The position numbers and the translations under genes are program-made. DNA of 5,800 bases from Oscillospiraceae bacterium (GTDB lineage Bacteria > Bacillota > Clostridia > Oscillospirales > Oscillospiraceae): contig CACXHI010000005.1 in NCBI GenBank assembly GCA_902767395.1, positions 1-5,800 on the forward strand, in the 5' to 3' direction. This document shows positions 1-5,512 of the stretch, one piece after another. Position 1 is the first letter of the stretch. Every line of letters starts with the position of its first letter. The notes under the pieces were generated by a model. The model worked only from the letters and a program-made list of their open reading frames with translations. It did no database searches and was not told the DNA's origin.

Positions 1-224
1 AGACGGTCAAGCTCCACGGTAATCGCGGTTTCCTGCTCCTCCCTGCGCTTGCCGCACGCAGGCGGAACAGGCAGCGCCGCAGCCGTCGCTCGCAGCGTTT
101 CCAGTCGAGCGCGCTCCGTGGCGATCCGCTTCGGCAGGGTTTGCAATTGGGCTCTGCGCTGTGGATAGTCCTCCCGCAGCAGGCGCTGGACGCTCTGCCT
201 GAGCATTCTGGTTCGATTGATCAT
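1..224 (-). CDS. Partial leftward early gene of a prophage-like element, function unknown
   Basis: An open leftward frame starts at ATG 224-222 and stays open for 74 codons to the window edge, so the C-terminus is missing. The start is supported by an AGAAAGGAG ribosome binding site (241-233), 8 bases from the ATG, and by a consensus leftward promoter upstream (342-314). The product starts MINRTRMLRQSVQRLLRED and is rich in Arg, Glu, Leu and Ala, with a probable coiled helix (residues 24-50) and no membrane segment. It is the first gene transcribed away from the repressor, the place where Clostridia prophages and integrative elements keep cro-like or early regulators. Its opening is reminiscent of small phage sigma-like/ArpU-type (DUF1492-like) regulators, but the diagnostic C-terminal helix-turn-helix would lie outside the window. 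That identity is a guess; the gene itself is well supported by its start signals. Confidence 0.72.
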   Translation of the reverse strand, partial: MINRTRMLRQSVQRLLREDYPQRRAQLQTLPKRIATERARLETLRATAAALPVPPACGKRREEQETAITVELDR

Positions 225-242
225 GTGAATTACTCCTTTCTC

Positions 243-271
243 TTGACATTTCCGTTTTCCCGTAATATAAT
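243..271 (+). promoter_or_regulatory. Rightward consensus promoter for the XRE repressor
   Basis: TTGACA (243-248), a 17-bp spacer and TATAAT (266-271) form a perfect sigma-A promoter with predicted start near 278. It would transcribe a leader of about 117 bases to the repressor ATG at 395. An operator-like sequence (250-265) fills the spacer. Its -35 lies just beyond the ribosome binding site of the leftward gene (233-241), so the leftward transcript runs across this promoter. Confidence 0.85.
250..265 (+). promoter_or_regulatory. Operator-like site O0, divergent copy
   Basis: TTCCGTTTTCCCGTAA fills almost the whole spacer of the rightward promoter. Only one half (CCCGTAA, i.e. TTACGGG on the other strand) fits the palindrome consensus of sites O1-O3 well; about 11 of 16 positions agree. 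Its centre (257.5) is 39 bp from O1, out of step with the others. If functional, it would let the repressor switch off its own promoter at high concentration. It may be a weak site. Confidence 0.45.
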
Positions 272-288
272 GGACCAAAGCCAATTAA

Positions 289-304
289 TTACGGACTTCG
301 GTAA
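289..304. promoter_or_regulatory. Operator-like palindrome O1
   Basis: TTACGGACTTCGGTAA is an imperfect palindrome, with flanking A and T extending the symmetry to 288-305. It lies between the two facing promoters, just downstream of both predicted transcription starts, and its centre is 296.5. It matches O2 and O3 in the pattern TTACSGAWWTCSGTAA. It is a likely binding site for the XRE repressor encoded at 395-769, inferred from position and repetition. Confidence 0.7.
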
Positions 305-313
305 TCTTCCGTT

Positions 314-342
314 ATTATAATACGGATTTCCGAAAATGTCAA
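314..342 (-). promoter_or_regulatory. Leftward consensus promoter for the early gene
   Basis: On the minus strand, TTGACA (342-337), a 17-bp spacer (336-320) and TATAAT (319-314) form a perfect sigma-A promoter, predicted start near 307. It points at the leftward gene whose ATG is at 224. The spacer contains the operator-like palindrome at 320-335, so a protein bound there would block RNA polymerase directly. The promoter faces the rightward promoter at 243-271, with predicted start sites about 30 bp apart and transcripts overlapping. Confidence 0.85.
320..335. promoter_or_regulatory. Operator-like palindrome O2 inside the leftward promoter
   Basis: ATACGGATTTCCGAAA has inverted arms CGGA/TCCG around a 2-base centre (327.5). 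It occupies the 17-bp spacer of the leftward promoter, between TTGACA and TATAAT, so occupancy should repress the leftward early gene. Its centre is 31 bp from O1 and 30 bp from O3, about three helical turns, which would put bound dimers on one face of the DNA. Confidence 0.7.
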
Positions 343-349
343 TCTATTT

Positions 350-365
350 TTACCGATTTCCGTAA
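350..365. promoter_or_regulatory. Operator-like palindrome O3
   Basis: TTACCGATTTCCGTAA is the most symmetric member: TTAC/GTAA ends and GA/TC inner pairs. It sits 7 bp upstream of the leftward -35 element and within the leader of the repressor transcript. Its centre (357.5) is 30 bp from O2. It could add cooperativity to O2 or affect the repressor transcript; the role is inferred. Confidence 0.68.
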
Positions 366-379
366 TTTCTGTCTTTTGA

Positions 380-386
380 TTACGGA
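380..386 (+). promoter_or_regulatory. Operator half-site overlapping the repressor ribosome binding site
   Basis: TTACGGA repeats the left arm of O1 and merges into the repressor's GGAGGTG ribosome binding site (384-390). A full site placed here would be centred at 387.5, again exactly 30 bp from O3, so the half-site keeps the phase of the array. It may be a remnant or low-affinity site, or a coincidence with the GGAGG motif. Confidence 0.35.
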
Positions 387-394
387 GGTGCAGC

Positions 395-769
395 ATGAAC
401 GAACTGTACGAAAGAATCGACGCGCTCTGCAAGCAGCGGGGCGTCACGGTGACGACCATGTGCAAGGAAGCTGGGGTCAACCGAGGAAATCTGTCAGACT
501 TGAAGATGGGGCGTCAGTCCGGACTGAGCAAGCGGAATCTGGAAAAGCTTGCGGCATACTTCGACGTCACCCCGGCCTATCTGATGGGCTGGACCGGCGC
601 GGTCAACGACGGAGAGAAAAAAGCCCCCCAGCCTGCTGACAGGCCGGAGGTCACCGAGGAGGATATCAAGTTTGCCCTCTTCGGCGGCGCAGGTGCGCTC
701 ACCGACGAGATGTACGACGAGGTCAAGGAATTCGTAAAGTTTGTAAAGATGAAGCACGGGCAGGCGTAA
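395..769 (+). CDS. XRE (Cro/CI)-family helix-turn-helix repressor
   Basis: The 124-residue protein is a small DNA-binding regulator and probably the maintenance repressor of a prophage or integrative element. Residues 3-65 form the five-helix XRE domain. The helix-turn-helix is near residues 17-37 (TVTTMCKEAGVNRGNLSDL), followed by the family's SKRNLEKLAAYFDVTPAYLMGW segment at 45-66. A charged linker (70-90) leads to a short helical tail (EMYDEVKEFVKFVKMK, 105-120) that could mediate dimer contacts. There is no S24/LexA-type peptidase domain, so induction by RecA-stimulated self-cleavage is unlikely; an anti-repressor, a separate protease or another signal would be needed. ATG 395 is preceded by GGAGGTG (384-390). 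Operator-like palindromes at 289-365 lie directly upstream and a strong terminator (817-848) follows. The family call is solid; the target sites are inferred. Confidence 0.93.
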   Translation: MNELYERIDALCKQRGVTVTTMCKEAGVNRGNLSDLKMGRQSGLSKRNLEKLAAYFDVTPAYLMGWTGAVNDGEKKAPQPADRPEVTEEDIKFALFGGAGALTDEMYDEVKEFVKFVKMKHGQA

Positions 770-816
770 GGCCCTTGCACCGCCGTCGGTTTGCAGAGGC
801 CACCCGAACTTTTTTC

Positions 817-848
817 CCTCTCCGACTGAAATGCCGGAGAGGTTTTTT
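817..848 (+). terminator. Intrinsic terminator after the repressor
   Basis: CCTCTCCG (817-824) and CGGAGAGG (835-842) form a perfect 8-bp GC-rich stem with a 10-base loop, followed directly by six T (843-848). It ends the repressor transcript 48 bases after its stop codon and separates the element's control region from the kinase operon. Confidence 0.9.
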
Positions 849-890
849 GCAGGATTGCGTGCCAAAAAAGCCGCGAATTTTCCGGAAAGA

Positions 891-925
891 ATGCACAAAT
901 CATACGCAAATGCAGAAATCGTATG
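891..925 (+). repeat. 16-bp direct repeat overlapping the kinase promoter
   Basis: ATGCACAAATCATACG (891-906) and ATGCAGAAATCGTATG (910-925) agree at 13 of 16 positions with a 19-bp period. The ends also form an inverted pair, CATACG (901-906) and CGTATG (920-925). The block covers the -35 region and touches the extended -10 of the kinase promoter. OmpR/KdpE-type regulators commonly bind tandem direct repeats near promoters, so this is a candidate site for the response regulator encoded at 2032-2772. That assignment is inference. Confidence 0.5.
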
Positions 926-932
926 CTATAAT
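924..932 (+). promoter_or_regulatory. Extended -10 promoter of the kinase/regulator/DUF1538/P-II operon
   Basis: TGCTATAAT (924-932) is an extended -10 element with a perfect TATAAT at 927-932 and predicted start near 939, about 36 bases before the kinase ATG. No good -35 is present at the right spacing (904-909 reads ACGCAA). This is typical of a promoter relying on the extended -10 or an activator, consistent with the direct repeat at 891-925. No other convincing promoter is seen before 5007. Confidence 0.68.
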
Positions 933-974
933 ACGTCAGTCATAACGATTGATGAACGTCATCGGGGTGAGAAA

Positions 975-2054
975 ATGCAGAAAGCACCAAACAGGAAGCG
1001 CGTCCTTGATCCCGTTCGATTTGTTTTGATTCTCGGTGCCGCGCTGGCAATATCCATGCTTCTGGCGGGGTTTGACAATGACAACAACCCCTTTGCCATG
1101 GGGATTTTTATATTGGCCGTGGCCGTCGTCGCTCGTTTTACAGACGGGTATCTCTGGGGCATTGCGGCCTCCGTCGTGGGAACCCTCTGCGTGAATTACT
1201 GCTTCACCTATCCCTTTTGGTCCTTTGACATCACCTATCCCGGCTATCCGCTGACCGTGATTGTGATGCTCGTGGTCTCCGTGCTGGTCAGCACACTGAC
1301 GACCCAGATCAAACGGCAGGAGCATGTGCGCTATGAAATGGAACGGGAACGAATGCACGCCAATCTGCTGCGTGCCATTGCCCATGATATTCGTACCCCG
1401 CTTGCTTCCATCGTAGGAGCCAGCTCAACGCTGTTGGAGCAGCCGCTGTCTCGGGACAACCAGACTTCTTTGTTGACCGGGATTCACCGGGATGCGGAAT
1501 GGCTGGTTCGGGTAACGGAAAATCTGCTCTCTGTGACCCGATTCAGCACGGAGGAGGTCCGTCTCAAAACGGAGGAAGAGGTGCTGGAGGAGATTATCGG
1601 CAGCGCGATTCTGAAATATCACCGCGCTCCGACGGCGCTGCCGGTTCAGGTTTCGACGCCGGATGAGATCCTTTTGGTTCCCATGGACGGCGTGCTGATC
1701 GAGCAAGTGCTGATCAATCTGTTTGACAATGTGAACGCCCATGCGAAGGGCGCAACCCAGATCTGGCTGTCTGTCTCGAGCGGGGCGCAGGAGGTCACGG
1801 TGTCCATCGAGGACGACGGCCCGGGAATACCGGCTTCGAGCCTTCCGCAGCTTATGGACGGTACCATGCAGCAGACAGCGCGTTCCCGGTCCGACGACCG
1901 ACGAAACATGGGGATCGGATTGTCTGTTTGCAATTCCATCATTCGCGCCCACGGCGGCCGATTCAGCGCGGGGCAAAGCCGCCACGGGGGCGCCGCCTTC
2001 CGCTTCACACTGCCCTGCAAGGAGGAGCCCTATGCCGAACCAACTGCGCTATAA
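975..2054 (+). CDS. Short KdpD-like membrane sensor histidine kinase
   Basis: This 359-residue kinase probably autophosphorylates on His and passes phosphate to the regulator encoded by the overlapping next gene. Residues 15-112 form a compact bundle of about four membrane helices like the DUF4118 domain of KdpD. A short linker leads to the HisKA domain with H137 (AIAHDIRTPLASIVGAS). The ATP-binding domain follows: N-box at 247-252 (INLFDN), G1 at 280-286 (DDGPGIP) and G2 at 311-319 (NMGIGLSVC). All catalytic motifs are present. The large cytoplasmic N-terminal KdpD and universal-stress-protein domains of full KdpD (about 900 residues) are absent, so what it senses is unclear; no KdpFABC pump genes are in the window. 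ATG 975 is chosen for the GGGGTGA site at 964-970. The frame extends upstream to an ATG at 831, but that lies inside the repressor terminator. Confidence 0.92.
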   Translation: MQKAPNRKRVLDPVRFVLILGAALAISMLLAGFDNDNNPFAMGIFILAVAVVARFTDGYLWGIAASVVGTLCVNYCFTYPFWSFDITYPGYPLTVIVMLVVSVLVSTLTTQIKRQEHVRYEMERERMHANLLRAIAHDIRTPLASIVGASSTLLEQPLSRDNQTSLLTGIHRDAEWLVRVTENLLSVTRFSTEEVRLKTEEEVLEEIIGSAILKYHRAPTALPVQVSTPDEILLVPMDGVLIEQVLINLFDNVNAHAKGATQIWLSVSSGAQEVTVSIEDDGPGIPASSLPQLMDGTMQQTARSRSDDRRNMGIGLSVCNSIIRAHGGRFSAGQSRHGGAAFRFTLPCKEEPYAEPTAL

Positions 2055-2772
2055 GGTATTGATCGTGGAGGATGACCCCGGCATCTCCATTTTCCTGAAA
2101 ACCTCCGTCAGCGCCGCCGGGTATGACGTGATCGTGACGGAAACGGGAACAGACGCCCTGCATCTCATCGCGTCCCAATGCCCGGACTGCATTCTGCTGG
2201 ACCTCGGCCTCCCGGATATGGACGGCAGTCAGATCATACACAACGTGCGGTCATGGACGCAAACACCCATCATCGTCGTCTCCGCCAGAAGCATGGAGGA
2301 GGACAAGGCGGCCGCCCTCGACGAGGGAGCGGATGATTATATCTCCAAGCCCTTTGGCTCCATTGAACTGCTGGCGCGAATTCGCGCCGCCCTGCGCCAT
2401 ACGCGCACTGCGTCAGATAACGATGAGATCGGGTTGACCGGCACTTATCACGTGGGAGATTTGGAAATTGATTATAAAAAGATGCGGGTTCTTCTGGCCG
2501 GAAGGGATGTACACCTGACGCCCAACGAATATAAAATCGTTGCGCTGTTGGGAAAACATGCCGGACGCGTCATGACCTATCGGTCGATGCTTCGGGAATT
2601 ATGGGGGCCGGCCGCGAATCAGGACAACAAAATCCTCCGGGTCCATATGGCCAGCATCCGCAGAAAAATCGAGCCAAACCCAAACGAGCCCCGGTATATC
2701 TTCACAGAAGTCGGCGTCGGATACCGGATGGCGGAAAACGATGCGCCCGACCCGGAAAAGAAGCCGGAATGA
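2032..2772 (+). CDS. KdpE/OmpR-family response regulator
   Basis: A 246-residue two-domain regulator. The receiver domain (about 7-120) has the acidic pocket E13-D14-D15, phosphoacceptor D57 (LLDLGLPDMDG), switch S84 and conserved K106 (SKPFG). A linker leads to an OmpR-type winged helix (about 137-233), with LTPNEYKIVALLGKHAGRV before the recognition region and the typical RRKIEPNP...GVGYRM ending. The order and spacing match KdpE. ATG 2032 has a strong AAGGAGGAG site (2019-2027) and lies 23 bases inside the kinase gene, a sign of translational coupling and a cognate pair. The likely target is the operon promoter at 924-932 with its direct repeat, and possibly an unlinked transporter. It is called KdpE-like rather than kdpE because no kdp pump genes are present. 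Confidence 0.93.
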   Translation: MPNQLRYKVLIVEDDPGISIFLKTSVSAAGYDVIVTETGTDALHLIASQCPDCILLDLGLPDMDGSQIIHNVRSWTQTPIIVVSARSMEEDKAAALDEGADDYISKPFGSIELLARIRAALRHTRTASDNDEIGLTGTYHVGDLEIDYKKMRVLLAGRDVHLTPNEYKIVALLGKHAGRVMTYRSMLRELWGPAANQDNKILRVHMASIRRKIEPNPNEPRYIFTEVGVGYRMAENDAPDPEKKPE

Positions 2773-2810
2773 TTCCATGAATCCATGCGGTTGAGAAGGG
2801 GGAATGACCG

Positions 2811-4334
2811 TTGCCGAAGAGAAGTGCTTTTTTCGAGAAGCTCCGGGAATCCGCAGCTTCGGTGCTGCCGGTGGTACTGATTGTGGCCGTTTTGTGCCTG
2901 CTTTGGGTGCCCATGCAGACGGATTTGATGCTTGCTTTTTTGATCGGGACCGTTTTTTTAATCGCGGGCATGGGTCTCTTTACCCTTGGCTCGGAGATTT
3001 CCATGACGCAGATCGGTTCACATATCGGGTCCCACATGACAAAGACAAAAAAGCCCGGACTGATTCTATCCGTCAGCTTCCTGCTGGGCGTCTCCATCAC
3101 GGTGGCGGAGCCGGATCTTCAGGTTCTGGCCCACAACGTACCCGCCATTGATTCGGTCGTGTTGATTCTGGTGGTATCCGTTGGCGTCGGCCTATTCCTG
3201 ATGCTGAGCATGGCCCGAATCCTGTATGCAATCCCGCTCAAGTGGCTGCTGCTCGGCTTCTACGGCGTTGTGTTTCTTTTGGCCCTTTTGGGGGATCGAA
3301 ACTATCTGGCAGTCGCCTTTGATTCCGGCGGCGTGACGACCGGCCCCATGACGGTGCCGTTTATTATGGCGCTGGGCGTCGGCGTTGCTTCCATCCGAAG
3401 CGACGCTCGGGCGCAGGAGGACAGCTTCGGTCTGGTCGGCCTTTGCTCCATCGGCCCGATTTTCGCCGTGCTGATTCTGAGCTTTCTCTACCGGGCAGCC
3501 ACGGGAGACAACGGCACTGCCTCGGCAGTCTCCTATGCCGACACGGTTGCCTTGGGCCACGGCTATCTCTCCGAGAGCCTCAAAAGTCTCAAGGAGGTCG
3601 GCGTCGCCCTGCTGCCCATCGTCGTCTTCTTTCTCATTTTCCAGCTGGTATCGCTTCGTCTGGAGCGGGTTCCGTTCCTGCGGATCGTCATCGGCTTATT
3701 GATGACCGCCGCAGGGCTCATGCTGTTTCTGTCCGGGGTAAACGTCGGCTTTTCCTCCCTGGGATACATGCTGGGCCGACGGCTGGCGGAGCCGGCATTT
3801 CGCTGTCTGCTGATCCCGCTGAGTATGCTGCTCGGCTGGTTTATCATCCGCGCGGAGCCGGCAGTACATGTGCTGAACAAACAGGTGGAGGAGCTGAGCG
3901 CCGGTGTGATCTCCGCGAAGGCAATGGGTTTGAGCCTGTCCATCGCCGTTTCCTCCGCAATGGGGCTGAGTCTGATTCGGGCGCTGACGGGACTCTCTAT
4001 CCTCTGGATCATCGCACCGGGCTATTTGCTTTCTCTCGCACTGTCCTTCTTTGTGCCAAACACGTTCACAGCCATTGCCTTTGACTCCGGCGGCGTCGCC
4101 AGCGGCCCGCTGACTGCGGCGTTTATGCTCCCCTTCGTCTCCGGCGCTGTGGGGGCGCTGGGCGGAAATATTATGACCGACGCCTTCGGGATGGTCGCTC
4201 TGGTCGCCATGATGCCGCTCATTACGGTGCAGACAATGGGGCTGCTCTCCGTATTGTCCTCCAACCGGAACATGTCGAATCTGCTGTCCCCGAGCTATGG
4301 GGACGCGGAGATCATTGAGCTTTGGGAGGTGTAG
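2811..4334 (+). CDS. Two-repeat DUF1538 integral membrane protein, putative cation transporter
   Basis: A 507-residue, very hydrophobic protein with about 12 or more membrane segments and two homologous halves. Matching motifs recur in order: FLIGTVFLIAGMGLF (43-57) and IVIGLLMTAAGLMLF (292-306); AEPDLQVL (99-106) and AEPAVHVL (348-355); FDSGGVTTGPMTVPF (170-184) and FDSGGVASGPLTAAF (424-438); FGLVGL (206-211) and FGMVAL (459-464). This is the DUF1538 architecture with both copies in one chain. The conserved Asp and Glu within membrane motifs suit ion binding. From memory, unchecked, a pair of separate DUF1538 proteins from Halomonas (UmpA/UmpB) was reported as a Na+(Li+,K+)/H+ antiporter; transport here is inference. 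The start is TTG 2811: an in-frame stop lies at 2805-2807, and AAGGGGGA (2796-2803) is well placed. It follows a KdpDE-like pair by 38 bases and precedes a P-II-like gene by one base. Confidence 0.9.
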   Translation: MPKRSAFFEKLRESAASVLPVVLIVAVLCLLWVPMQTDLMLAFLIGTVFLIAGMGLFTLGSEISMTQIGSHIGSHMTKTKKPGLILSVSFLLGVSITVAEPDLQVLAHNVPAIDSVVLILVVSVGVGLFLMLSMARILYAIPLKWLLLGFYGVVFLLALLGDRNYLAVAFDSGGVTTGPMTVPFIMALGVGVASIRSDARAQEDSFGLVGLCSIGPIFAVLILSFLYRAATGDNGTASAVSYADTVALGHGYLSESLKSLKEVGVALLPIVVFFLIFQLVSLRLERVPFLRIVIGLLMTAAGLMLFLSGVNVGFSSLGYMLGRRLAEPAFRCLLIPLSMLLGWFIIRAEPAVHVLNKQVEELSAGVISAKAMGLSLSIAVSSAMGLSLIRALTGLSILWIIAPGYLLSLALSFFVPNTFTAIAFDSGGVASGPLTAAFMLPFVSGAVGALGGNIMTDAFGMVALVAMMPLITVQTMGLLSVLSSNRNMSNLLSPSYGDAEIIELWEV

Positions 4335-4335
4335 C

Positions 4336-5007
4336 ATGGAGCTCTATTATGTGCTGACCATTCTGGACAGAAACAAACGAACTGCGCAGGAGAAGATTTA
4401 TCAATCCCTTGGCCTGAAGGTCTCTCAAACCATGATGGGGCGTGGGACGGCCACCCGGGAGTTGTTGTCCCTGCGGGGGCTGAACCCCACCGAAAAGGCA
4501 ATTATGGCAACCATTGCAGACAGGGAAACGACCGGCAAGCTGATTCGGCAAACAAAAATCAAGCTCTTTATTGACATTCCCGGAAACGGCATAATGGTTG
4601 CCATCCCGGTAAAAAGTGTGGGAGGTGCACAAACCTTGGCAAATCTGACGGACAACAGACCGCCGGAGAGCGGCAAGCCGGAGTTCTCCTTTTCTCATGA
4701 ATTGATCTACGTCATTCTCAATGAAGGCCACTCGGACGAGGTAATGGCTGCGGCGCGTTCCGCAGGCGCGACAGGCGGAACGGTCGTCGCGGCAAAGGGA
4801 ACGGGCGTCAAGCAGGCGGAAAAATTCCGCAGACTGTCCTTGGCGAACGAGAAGGAGCTTCTTCTGATCGTCGCAAAAGCCTCCGCAAAGGCGGAGATTA
4901 TGCGAGCCATCATGGAAAAGGCCGGAACCCAAACCAAGGCGGATGCGATCTGCTTCTCCCTCCCCGTCTCCCAGGTGGCCGGCCTGCGAACACTGGAAGA
5001 GGAATGA
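4336..5007 (+). CDS. Tandem P-II-like regulator linked to the DUF1538 protein
   Basis: A 223-residue soluble protein with two P-II-like ferredoxin folds. Domain one (about 1-97) begins ELYYVLTILDRNKRT and ends KIKLFIDIPGNGIMVAIPV. Domain two (about 119-216) begins SHELIYVILNEGHSDEVM, has an AAGATGGTVVAAKGTG-type loop (142-157) and ends AICFSLPVSQVAGL. Classical GlnB/GlnK is about 112 residues and trimerises; a two-domain chain implies a different assembly. The uridylylated Tyr motif of the GlnB T-loop (YRGAEY) is absent and a different 40-residue insert (35-75) occupies the region. It probably binds a nucleotide or other small ligand and gates or controls the membrane partner, as GlnK does with AmtB; this is inferred from gene linkage. 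GGGAGG (4324-4329) precedes ATG 4336, one base after the DUF1538 stop, so translation is probably coupled. Confidence 0.88.
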   Translation: MELYYVLTILDRNKRTAQEKIYQSLGLKVSQTMMGRGTATRELLSLRGLNPTEKAIMATIADRETTGKLIRQTKIKLFIDIPGNGIMVAIPVKSVGGAQTLANLTDNRPPESGKPEFSFSHELIYVILNEGHSDEVMAAARSAGATGGTVVAAKGTGVKQAEKFRRLSLANEKELLLIVAKASAKAEIMRAIMEKAGTQTKADAICFSLPVSQVAGLRTLEEE

Positions 5008-5014
5008 ATCCTGA

Positions 5015-5488
5015 AGCTCGGAGAACCGGAATGGCAAAAACGACTTTGTTGTCAAAGTTCGCTGCGTGCGCATTCAGGACAAGGACGGGAAGTGGGTCTT
5101 CAAAGAAGGAGCCAAGACGGAAGCAAGCATCCGAAACGTTGAAATCCAGATTCCAGCCCTGAAGGCAGCAATTGAGCGGGAACGCAAAAGCGCCGGGAAG
5201 GTCATGCGCTGCGGGCAGGAGGCGCTGCGCCGCAACTGCGCGAAAGTCTGCGCCGCTGCCGGCGTCCCGAATCCAGGTATCCACGGCCTACGGCACAGCT
5301 TTGCAAGCCTGTCCGCCCATCTGGGAATCCCTGAGATGATCAGTCAGGAAATCGGAGGATGGGCAAACGAGCGAATCATGAAAGAGATATATACCCACGC
5401 TGCCCGGATCGACCTGCAAAAAAGCAAGGATAAGCTCAGCGCATTTTACTCACAGACTGCATCCGAGCCTCCTGATTCCCGCACCTGA
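5015..5488 (+). pseudogene. Tyrosine recombinase (phage-type integrase), N-terminally truncated
   Basis: The open frame runs from just after a TGA at 5012-5014 to TGA 5486-5488. Recognisable similarity starts near 5030 (NGKNDFVVKVRCVRIQDKDG). It contains the catalytic beta-hairpin Lys region (GAKTEASIRNVEI, 5108-5146), the HxxR box HGLRHSFAS (5282-5308), a Trp in place of the second His (GGWANE, 5354-5371) and the nucleophile Tyr in EIYTHAA (5384-5404). The arm-binding and core-binding domains and the first catalytic Arg are missing. An intact relative would be about 350-400 residues; about 157 codons remain. No plausible start with a ribosome binding site exists (GTG 5066 has none), so this is a broken gene. 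The missing part is not seen elsewhere in the window. It starts 8 bases after the P-II stop, so the cassette's right edge coincides with the break. Confidence 0.85.
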
Positions 5489-5512
5489 TTCATTAGCATT
5501 TTCATTAGCATT
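5489..5512 (+). repeat. Perfect 12-bp tandem repeat after the integrase fragment
   Basis: TTCATTAGCATT occurs twice head to tail with no mismatch, starting at the base after the integrase stop codon. Short direct repeats immediately next to an integrase gene are often arm-type binding sites of the recombinase in attP regions. That role is inferred from position. Confidence 0.75.

Noticed and set aside
7..249. An 80-codon leftward frame with an ATG at 249
   Set aside because: It is out of frame with the gene starting at 224, has no ribosome binding site and a low-complexity Ala/Ser-rich product. The frame from 224 has proper start signals.
831..974. N-terminal extension of the kinase from ATG 831
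   Set aside because: This stretch contains the repressor's terminator and the operon promoter. ATG 975 has a ribosome binding site and matches the expected start of the membrane domain.
2804..3151. ATG 2804 frame ahead of the DUF1538 gene
   Set aside because: It is in a different frame and its product lacks any family pattern. The TTG 2811 frame has membrane segments and DUF1538 motifs throughout.
859..5050. Possible direct repeats flanking the cassette (TGCCAAAAAAGCC near 859 and TGGCAAAAACGAC near 5032)
   Set aside because: The match is short, A-rich and imperfect, with no clear target duplication or inverted ends, so it does not support a transposon boundary.
5066..5488. A complete small gene with GTG start at 5066
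   Set aside because: No ribosome binding site precedes the GTG. The integrase-like similarity continues upstream of it, and an essential catalytic Arg is missing, so it is a truncated integrase rather than a small intact protein.
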